A stretch of DNA of 8,506 bases from Thermodesulfobacteriota bacterium (lineage in GTDB: Bacteria > Desulfobacterota_D > UBA1144 > Nemesobacterales > UBA2774): the NCBI GenBank assembly GCA_039028315.1, contig JBCCIH010000101.1, positions 1-8,506 on the forward strand, read 5' to 3'. Position 1 is the first letter of the stretch; the number at the start of each line of letters is the position of its first letter. The notes under the pieces are model-generated. The model was not told the origin of the DNA. It saw nothing but the letters and a program-made list of their open reading frames with translations, and did not search any database. Both the position numbers and the translations under genes were made by a program. This document shows, piece by piece, positions 1-4,947 of this stretch.

Positions 1-312
1 CGAAGATTTCAACAAATGCCTTTAATTATTCCAACTGTATTTAGGTCATTTCTTTTTTGCATCTACGTAGCGCTCTTTAAAATTCTCGAACATACTGCTA
101 TAGGACTGTTTCATGGTGAAGGCCTGACAGCCGGGTTCTATGAGATTATTGGAAAGGACAGCAATCAAATTCTTGCTACAGCTTTGGTCACATTCTGCGC
201 GTTTTTACCATTTTTTGGCATCAAAGAATTAGGTCTAGTTATGGGCCCGGGTAAACTGAGCAAACTATTTTTCCGCAAAAGGTTTAGCTATCAAGGGATG
301 CACAAGATATAG
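1..312 (+). CDS. Partial uncharacterised integral membrane protein (C-terminal part)
   Basis: The reading frame is open from base 1 and ends at TAG 310-312. The ATG at 16 lacks a Shine-Dalgarno and the frame continues to the left edge (R-R-F-Q-Q before the Met), so this is probably the C-terminal part of a longer gene. The visible part has two hydrophobic segments: one starting LIIPTVFRSFLFCIYVALF, and one around ILATALVTFCAFLPFF. A loop with HGEGL lies between them, and a basic tail (KLFFRKRF) follows that would stay in the cytoplasm. The pattern 'PLI..T.FR', 'LEH', 'FFGIKELG' resembles conserved hypothetical membrane proteins of about 200 residues, from memory only. No function is known. 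It is convergent with the MFS gene downstream. Confidence 0.6.
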   Translation, partial: RRFQQMPLIIPTVFRSFLFCIYVALFKILEHTAIGLFHGEGLTAGFYEIIGKDSNQILATALVTFCAFLPFFGIKELGLVMGPGKLSKLFFRKRFSYQGMHKI

Positions 313-354
313 CAAATAATCTAGCAGAAAAGCCCTCTAAAGCCTGAGGCCAAT

Positions 355-376
355 GGTTAGAATCCCCTATCGCCCT
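355..376 (+). repeat. tRNA 3'-end remnant, copy 1 (left direct repeat)
   Basis: Bases 355-375 read GGTTAGAATCCCC followed by TATCGCCC. This is the T-loop, T-stem 3' half and acceptor 3' half of a tRNA. They match bases 2020-2040 in the same orientation at 19 of 21 positions (differences at 359 and 372). No matching 5' half (GGGCGAT type) occurs in the preceding 80 bases, and the T-stem has only two good pairs, so it is not a working tRNA. It may be the scar of integration at a tRNA gene or a decayed tRNA copy. Confidence 0.6.
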
Positions 377-385
377 TATTTTAAG

Positions 386-408
386 CTAACACATTGTGGA
401 CGTGTTAG
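386..408 (-). terminator. Hairpin overlapping the MFS stop codon
   Basis: On the minus strand CTAACAC (408-402) pairs perfectly with GTGTTAG (392-386) around a 9-base loop. The 5' arm includes the MFS stop codon (TAA, 407-405). The bases after the stem on the minus strand are CTTAAAATAAGGG, not a U-tract, so this is not a canonical intrinsic terminator. It may protect the mRNA 3' end or act as a weak terminator between the two convergent genes. Confidence 0.4.
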
Positions 409-1940
409 GTTGCCTTGCCTCTCTTTACATCTTTCATGATTAGAAAAATTATAGCAAAGGCTACTACGCATATTCCCATTAAGAATATAAAAGCCCCACT
501 ATACCCCCTCATAAAGGAATGCTCAAATATGGGAAGTATCTTATCCGCTGTTGCGTCAGTAAACTGGGACAATATATGCTTTGATTTGTCGGGATCGGAG
601 AGAAGACTCCTTATAAGATCGCGCTGTTCATGACTGAGCTGTACTCCTGATGAAGCAAGTCCATTATCTAAATTATCTTTCTCGAGTAATCTAAAGATAA
701 TACCGGCAATGGCTAATCCTATAGCTCCCCCAAAATTCTGTATAGTCCAAAGAGCACCGGTAGCAGTTCCTGCAAATTCCTTCGGAACAGATGATATTGC
801 GGCAAAAGCACCCGAGCCGTATATGAATCCCCAGCCAATACCCATAAATATGAACCCTAATAATATGTAAATATGGGTACTATTAATGCTAAAGGTAGAC
901 TGCATCAAAGCGCTCACAGCCAATGCTGCTAGTCCTACTAGGATTGGGAGCTTCGCACCTCTCTTATCTACGATCTTACCTGAGTACGGAGCTACCAAAA
1001 TAATTAGCACCGTAACTGACAAAAGAAAATAGCCAATATGTGAGGAGTCTTCTCCGCGTATGTTGCCCAGGTAAAGAGGCATTAGAAAAAATGCTGCGTA
1101 CGCAAATGCAAGCAGGCTAAAATTAGCGAGAGCGCCTGACATAAAGCCTCTGTTTAGAAATAAATCAAAGTCGAGAATCGGAGAACTTACGCGTTTTTCG
1201 ACTATATATAGTGCAATTAATGATATCGCTGCAACAATAAACAGCATTATTGTTTTAGATGAGAACCAACCCCACACAGAAGCTTGTATAAGAACTGTTA
1301 TTAAAGAGCCTATGCCAATTATCATCAATATAAAACCAGGCCAGTCTATCTTCTTATTGGAAACTTTATGTTGTATATCTCTTACACTCATTAAACATAT
1401 TAGAGTGCCGATAACCAAAACTGGTATGTTTACGAAAAAGACCCATCTCCAGCTTAGTGAGCTTACAATGATTCCTCCTAAAACCGGCCCAATAGCAAGA
1501 CCAATTCCTGTAGCGCTGGTCCATAAACCGATTGCTCTCCCACGTTCATTCTCTGAAAATATATTTGATATCAGAGCAAGGCTTGCAGGAATTATAATAG
1601 CGTTGGAAAATCCTTGAAGCGCGCGAAAGATAATAAGCATATCGCCGTTTGATGAAAGACCTCCCATCAAAGTTGATATACCGAACACTACAGCTCCTAT
1701 GTATAGGAATAATCTACTTCCAAATATATCTCCCATTCTTCCTATGTTTACCATGAATATGCAGTTGGCCAGTACAAAAGCATTCATAACCCACTGCAGC
1801 TCCACATAATTCATCTGTAGGCTTGATTGGATTGAAGGTAGAGCTGTGCTTACAATAGTGAAATCGAGATATGCTACAACACTTAAAATACTTATGCCTG
1901 AAAGCGCCCACCACTTTCTATTTGAATCGGAAATTGGAAT
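405..1940 (-). CDS. DHA2-family (EmrB/QacA-type) MFS exporter, probable ATT start
   Basis: Predicted 14-helix proton-driven exporter of the inner membrane, 511 residues from the chosen start, normal for the DHA2 family. Motifs (numbered from the ATT): LDFTIVSTALPSIQSSL in helix 1 (25-41), GRMGDIFGSR motif A (67-76), RALQG in helix 4 (106-110), the antiporter motif C GIGLAIGPVLGG (145-156), WRWVFFVNIP after helix 5 (164-173), and a C-terminal GTATGALWTIQNFGGAIG segment typical of the group. The first ATG (1814-1812) would remove helix 1 and has no Shine-Dalgarno. The frame is open up to a TAA at 1958-1956 and contains no upstream ATG, GTG or TTG. AAAGGAGGG (1957-1949) lies at ideal distance from ATT 1940-1938. 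Substrate cannot be read: drugs, siderophores and other small molecules are all possible. Divergent from the iron operon. Confidence 0.9.
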   Translation of the reverse strand: MPISDSNRKWWALSGISILSVVAYLDFTIVSTALPSIQSSLQMNYVELQWVMNAFVLANCIFMVNIGRMGDIFGSRLFLYIGAVVFGISTLMGGLSSNGDMLIIFRALQGFSNAIIIPASLALISNIFSENERGRAIGLWTSATGIGLAIGPVLGGIIVSSLSWRWVFFVNIPVLVIGTLICLMSVRDIQHKVSNKKIDWPGFILMIIGIGSLITVLIQASVWGWFSSKTIMLFIVAAISLIALYIVEKRVSSPILDFDLFLNRGFMSGALANFSLLAFAYAAFFLMPLYLGNIRGEDSSHIGYFLLSVTVLIILVAPYSGKIVDKRGAKLPILVGLAALAVSALMQSTFSINSTHIYILLGFIFMGIGWGFIYGSGAFAAISSVPKEFAGTATGALWTIQNFGGAIGLAIAGIIFRLLEKDNLDNGLASSGVQLSHEQRDLIRSLLSDPDKSKHILSQFTDATADKILPIFEHSFMRGYSGAFIFLMGICVVAFAIIFLIMKDVKRGKAT

Positions 1941-1948
1941 ACGCTTGA

Positions 1949-1957
1949 CCCTCCTTT
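1949..1957 (-). promoter_or_regulatory. Strong Shine-Dalgarno deciding the MFS start
   Basis: The minus strand reads AAAGGAGGG, a near-perfect anti-16S match. The core AGGAGG (1955-1950) is separated by 9 bases from ATT 1940-1938. Nothing else within reach is a standard start codon in the MFS frame, so this site supports a non-canonical AUU start (or a mutated ATG). Confidence 0.7.
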
Positions 1958-1968
1958 ACCTTAGTCAA

Positions 1969-1997
1969 AATATAGTGAGTTCTAATAAAATTAGCAA
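1969..1997 (-). promoter_or_regulatory. Sigma70-type promoter for the MFS gene
   Basis: On the minus strand TTGCTA (1997-1992) and TATATT (1974-1969) are separated by exactly 17 bases. They match the -35 at 4 of 6 and the -10 at 5 of 6 positions. Transcription would begin near 1962, giving a short leader of about 20 bases that contains the Shine-Dalgarno. The promoter lies inside the block bounded by the two tRNA remnants. Confidence 0.55.
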
Positions 1998-2017
1998 GCA
2001 TATATTAATAGAAATCC

Positions 2018-2041
2018 GGGGTTCGAATCCCCTATCACCCC
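2018..2041 (+). repeat. tRNA 3'-end remnant, copy 2 (right direct repeat)
   Basis: GGGG TTCGAAT CCCC (2018-2032) forms a clean T-arm with a canonical seven-base loop. It is followed by T and the acceptor-like ATCACCC plus C. The acceptor 3' half would pair with GGGTGAT, the 5' end seen in tRNA-Val-type genes, but no such 5' half or anticodon arm lies upstream and there is no CCA. It is a direct repeat of 355-375 (19 of 21 identical), and the two copies bracket the MFS gene. Confidence 0.65.
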
Positions 2042-2060
2042 TCTTTATATATTAATTAGC

Positions 2061-2138
2061 TACCAATTTACCAAATATATAGTCATCTACTATCTTTTTA
2101 TTATGATTATGATACTGACAATAATTACCAATTGGTAA
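2061..2138. promoter_or_regulatory. Candidate operator cluster: TTACCAATTGGTAA palindrome with upstream half-sites
   Basis: Bases 2125-2138 form a perfect 14-bp palindrome, TTACCAATTGGTAA. Two related half-sites, TACCAATT (2061-2068) and TTACCAAAT (2068-2076), lie about 55 bases to the left. This arrangement is what dimeric repressors of the TetR or MarR type often use beside exporter genes. No such regulator gene is visible in the window, so the assignment is inference. Confidence 0.4.
2105..2123 (+). promoter_or_regulatory. Weak Fur-like site
   Basis: The stretch GATTATGATACTGACAATA matches the 19-bp Fur consensus (GATAATGATAATCATTATC) at 13 of 19 positions. In an A+T-rich intergenic region such a score is only suggestive. 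It lies about 100 bases upstream of the stronger Fur box. Confidence 0.25.
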
Positions 2139-2189
2139 AAATAACCGTCTAATGGCCTGTAATTATTATATATTTCTGAATAGATCTGC

Positions 2190-2217
2190 TTGACAAGTTT
2201 ATAATCACAGTTACAGT
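2190..2217 (+). promoter_or_regulatory. Promoter of the imelysin operon
   Basis: A perfect -35 TTGACA (2190-2195) is followed after 16 bases by TACAGT (2212-2217), 4 of 6 to the -10 consensus. An alternative -10, TATAAT at 2200-2205, is perfect but has only a weak -35 upstream. Either start point lies just before or within the Fur box, as expected for Fur repression. Confidence 0.5.
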
Positions 2218-2224
2218 TATGAAG

Positions 2225-2241
2225 TTGATATTTATTATCAA
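2225..2241. promoter_or_regulatory. Fur box upstream of the imelysin operon
   Basis: TTGATATTTATTATCAA contains, at 2226-2240, the 7-1-7 inverted repeat TGATAATnATTATCA with 13 of 14 defined positions matching. It lies directly downstream of the TTGACA promoter and about 60 bases before the imelysin start, so iron-loaded Fur would block transcription start. The family of the downstream genes (imelysin and DHOR) independently points to iron control. Confidence 0.65.
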
Positions 2242-2284
2242 TTTAGTTAAGAAGGGGCGAAAATGGCCCTAATATATAATATAA

Positions 2285-2290
2285 AGGAGG
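2285..2290 (+). promoter_or_regulatory. Shine-Dalgarno deciding the imelysin start
   Basis: AGGAGG lies 8 bases before ATG 2299. An in-frame ATG at 2263 with a weaker AAGGGG upstream would add MALIYNIKEEGF ahead of the signal peptide. That is unlikely for a lipoprotein, so 2299 is preferred. Confidence 0.75.
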
Positions 2291-2298
2291 AAGGCTTT

Positions 2299-3414
2299 AT
2301 GTTTGGCAAAAAAAGTCTTTTATCAGTGATTTTTGTTGTTTTACTTAGCTTTGGCCTTATTGGAGGGTGTGGTGGTTCAAGCTCTAACAATAATGGCGGT
2401 GGCGGAGGAGGCGGTGGTGGTACCAACGACGCCTTGATCCAAGCCATTATTAATCAGTATGTTGATAACGTAGTTATCGCTACATATGGAGTTCTTGCAG
2501 ATCGTTCAAGCGATCTTAAAGAAGCTGTTGAGGATTTGAGAGACGATCCTACGGATGAAAATCTTGAGGCTGCTAGAGATGCATGGGTAGTTGCAAGAAG
2601 ACCATGGGAGCAGACAGAGGCTTGGTTGTTTGGACCAGTGGATGCAAAAGGACACGACCCTGCACTTGATTCCTGGCCTGTAAACCGTACTGACCTACAA
2701 GCACTTCTTGATAGTGATGTAGATTTCACACCAGAGTTTATAAGAACAGCTGACCCGCTTCTAAAAGGATTTCACGGCGCTGAGTTCATTCTTTTTGACT
2801 TTGAAATAGAAGACCTAGGTGATAGAGAATTTGAATATCTTGTAGCTGTTGCTTGCGACATCGAACTTACAGCAGATGAGCTATTTACCGACTGGACACA
2901 GGGCGACGGTGGACTATTCACAGAGCCTTTCGGTCAGACTATGAAGACTGCAGGTCCTGGCAACAATGTATTTCCTTCACTAGTTACTGCACTTCAGCAA
3001 ATAATTGACGGCATGTCAATTATTATTGATGAGGTTTCAGCTGGTAAAATTGCTGACCCATTTGATACAGGAGATGTAGAGTCAGTGGAAAGTCAGTTCA
3101 GCTTTAACTCACTCTTAGACTTCCAAAATGACATCAGAGGCGTGCAGAACGCTTGGCTTGGTGACTATCCGGATGAAGGACTATTTGGTCAAGGGTTAAA
3201 TGATCTAATTTTCCTTGAGGACCCTGCTCTAACTGCTCAGGTTACTAACGAAATTGCAGCAGCTATTGCAGCTATTGGTAATATTCCACCACCATTTAGA
3301 GATGCAATCAACGATCCTGATGCAGCTGATGAAATTGTAGCTGCTCAGAATGCGCTTGATACATTGTTTGCTACTTTGAATGGACCGGTACTTGATATTA
3401 TCAATTCTCAATAA
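2299..3414 (+). CDS. Imelysin-family (peptidase M75-like) lipoprotein
   Basis: Predicted periplasmic lipoprotein of 371 residues. It has a basic start (FGKK), a hydrophobic core and lipobox IGGC with the acylated Cys at 24. A linker of three Asn and nine Gly (30-41) leads into an all-helical imelysin domain. Two family hallmarks are visible: the AW..ARRPWEQTEAW segment (95-109) and the GxHxxE motif as GFHGAEF (157-163). GxHxxE proteins include IrpA, the ICMP insulin-cleaving protein and EfeO. In this family the motif is thought to bind metal, while true peptidase activity is doubtful. It is the first gene of an operon with a di-haem oxidoreductase and a porin, behind a Fur box, so a role in iron uptake or sensing is likely. 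Iron binding is inference. Confidence 0.9.
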   Translation: MFGKKSLLSVIFVVLLSFGLIGGCGGSSSNNNGGGGGGGGGTNDALIQAIINQYVDNVVIATYGVLADRSSDLKEAVEDLRDDPTDENLEAARDAWVVARRPWEQTEAWLFGPVDAKGHDPALDSWPVNRTDLQALLDSDVDFTPEFIRTADPLLKGFHGAEFILFDFEIEDLGDREFEYLVAVACDIELTADELFTDWTQGDGGLFTEPFGQTMKTAGPGNNVFPSLVTALQQIIDGMSIIIDEVSAGKIADPFDTGDVESVESQFSFNSLLDFQNDIRGVQNAWLGDYPDEGLFGQGLNDLIFLEDPALTAQVTNEIAAAIAAIGNIPPPFRDAINDPDAADEIVAAQNALDTLFATLNGPVLDIINSQ

Positions 3415-3437
3415 ATTCATGCTATACTAAGTGCCAA

Positions 3438-3465
3438 TCTCAGCGGAACAAACGTTCCGCTGAGA
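3438..3465 (+). other. Intercistronic hairpin without U-tract
   Basis: TCTCAGCGGAAC and GTTCCGCTGAGA form a perfect 12-bp stem around an AAAC tetraloop. It sits in the 93-base gap between the imelysin and DHOR genes. The sequence after it (AATCTAAATTAA) has no run of T, so it is not a standard terminator. It more probably stabilises the upstream message or sets the ratio of the two proteins. Partial termination cannot be excluded. Confidence 0.75.
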
Positions 3466-3507
3466 AATCTAAATTAAAGCTAAGGTTAATTAGGAGAGTA
3501 TTTAAGA

Positions 3508-4908
3508 ATGAAAATATTAGGATTGAAAGGGAGATTGCGTTTTTTATTGCCTATTATGTTAGTTATAACATCATTTGGAATAATAGGAGGATGCGGAAGC
3601 TCTGATGGAGGCAACGCAGGTATGGGCATTGTTGTTGACCCAATAGTTCCTGCCGGAGGAGATACAAGTATTGATACTCGATCAGGTTTCGCATTTGATA
3701 ACCCTGCTCCTAACCTTACTCCAGAGCTAGAGGCAGACCATGTTGCGGGTGATATAGATTTTGGAGATAGATTTGTTAGTGCTCCATCACCAGTTAACCC
3801 TGGTCTTGGGCCTTTATTTAATAATGTTTCATGCGAGTCCTGTCATACAAAAAACGGACGAGGACAGCCGATCTTTCAGGATGACAATTTAAGAAGTCAG
3901 CCTCTTATAAGAGTTTCACTACCTCAAGGAACGCCAGAATTCCCGGGTGGTCCGGTTCCTGTGCCTGGTATAGGTACTCAGATCCAGGACCATGCAATCG
4001 AGGGATTTGTGCCTGAGGCAGATATAGTACTCTCTTTTGAAGAGATGCCTGGACAATACCCTGACGGCACCCCATATAGCCTTAGAAAACCCATTTTAAC
4101 AATTACACTTGCTGACGGTACTCCTATTGGTCAGGATATTCAAACTTCGATGCGTATACCGCCACCTGTGATTGGTCTTGGTCTTTTAGAAGCAATATCA
4201 GAGGAGACGCTTTTTGAATTCGCAGACCCTAATGATGAAGACGGGGACGGAGTATCCGGCAGAGTAAACATGGTATGGAACATTGTTGAATCAAGGACAG
4301 AGGTAGGAAGGTTCGGCCGAAAAGCAAATAACCCTAATCTAAGGCAGCAAACTTCTACAGCGTATTTCAATGATATGGGTGTTTCTAACCCTGACTTAAG
4401 AGACCCTGATGGTTTTTCTGACATTGATGAAGACACTCTTGCTAAGGCCACATTTTATGTACAGAGTCTGGCAGTACCAAACAGACTTCCTACGACAAAT
4501 CCCGATGCCGGACGCGGCGAGGAGTTGTTTTATGCTGTGGGTTGCATCGCTTGTCACAAGCCTACTATAGTAACTGGGCAGCACCCTGATGGATTCACGC
4601 AATTTTCAAACCAGACTATTCAGGCTTTCACTGATCTCTTGCTTCATGACATGGGAGAAGGACTTGCTGATAATAGACCTGATTTCTCAGCAAACGGTCG
4701 TGAGTGGCGTACGCCGCCGCTTTGGGGATTAGGGCTAGTGCGTACGATTTCCGGTGGACCGGCCAATTATCTTCATGACGGCAGAGCAAGAACTATTGAA
4801 GAGGCAATCCTTTGGCACGGAGGAGAAGCAGAAACTGCAGTTGATGGTTTTAAGAACCTCTCTGCAGAAGAACGTGCAATGGTCTTATTTTTCTTAAGCA
4901 CATTATAG
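3508..4908 (+). CDS. Di-haem c-type oxidoreductase lipoprotein (DUF1111/DHOR, COG3488 family)
   Basis: 466 residues, normal length for the family; AGGAGAG (3492-3498) lies 9 bases before ATG 3508. The signal peptide ends in lipobox IGGC with Cys 29, predicting a periplasm-facing lipoprotein. Two c-type haem sites are present: CESCH (109-113) followed by NGRGQ, and CIACH (346-350). Other family-typical pieces are GRFGRKANNPNLRQQ with FNDMGVS, HDMGEGLAD (from 380), WRTPPLWGLG, and LHDGRARTIEEAILWHGG near the end. An Asp-rich segment DPNDEDGDGVSGR (240-252) looks like a calcium loop. The family is annotated as a putative peroxidase or 'thiol oxidoreductase', related in layout to MauG and CcpA, without firm biochemistry. 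It is commonly beside imelysin genes; I recall the Fur-regulated VC1264-VC1266 cluster of Vibrio cholerae. Redox handling of iron is inference. Confidence 0.92.
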   Translation: MKILGLKGRLRFLLPIMLVITSFGIIGGCGSSDGGNAGMGIVVDPIVPAGGDTSIDTRSGFAFDNPAPNLTPELEADHVAGDIDFGDRFVSAPSPVNPGLGPLFNNVSCESCHTKNGRGQPIFQDDNLRSQPLIRVSLPQGTPEFPGGPVPVPGIGTQIQDHAIEGFVPEADIVLSFEEMPGQYPDGTPYSLRKPILTITLADGTPIGQDIQTSMRIPPPVIGLGLLEAISEETLFEFADPNDEDGDGVSGRVNMVWNIVESRTEVGRFGRKANNPNLRQQTSTAYFNDMGVSNPDLRDPDGFSDIDEDTLAKATFYVQSLAVPNRLPTTNPDAGRGEELFYAVGCIACHKPTIVTGQHPDGFTQFSNQTIQAFTDLLLHDMGEGLADNRPDFSANGREWRTPPLWGLGLVRTISGGPANYLHDGRARTIEEAILWHGGEAETAVDGFKNLSAEERAMVLFFLSTL

Positions 4909-4947
4909 GATAAAAGCGATAAAGAAAATATCAGAGGATGGACATGG

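Larger units (their letters stand above)
1941..2298. other. Divergent intergenic regulatory region
   Basis: No gene is supported here. The region holds, in order: the MFS Shine-Dalgarno and promoter (minus), a tRNA 3'-end remnant, TACCAATT and TTACCAAA half-sites, a weak Fur-like site, a 14-bp palindrome, promoter elements for the imelysin operon, a strong Fur box, and the imelysin Shine-Dalgarno. The MFS and imelysin genes are divergent and could share regulators. Confidence 0.7.

Noticed and set aside
2018..2041. Intact tRNA gene
   Set aside because: Only the T-arm and acceptor 3' half are visible. No matching acceptor 5' half, D-arm or anticodon arm precedes it.
2263..2298. Upstream in-frame ATG extending the imelysin protein by 12 residues, or a short leader peptide
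   Set aside because: It would place charged residues before a normal lipoprotein signal peptide, and the much better Shine-Dalgarno serves ATG 2299. Being in frame without a stop it cannot be a separate leader.
2390..2420. Glycine-codon repeat as a genetic repeat or slippage element
   Set aside because: It encodes a plain Gly linker after the lipobox with mixed GGC/GGT/GGA codons, a common linker type in lipoproteins.
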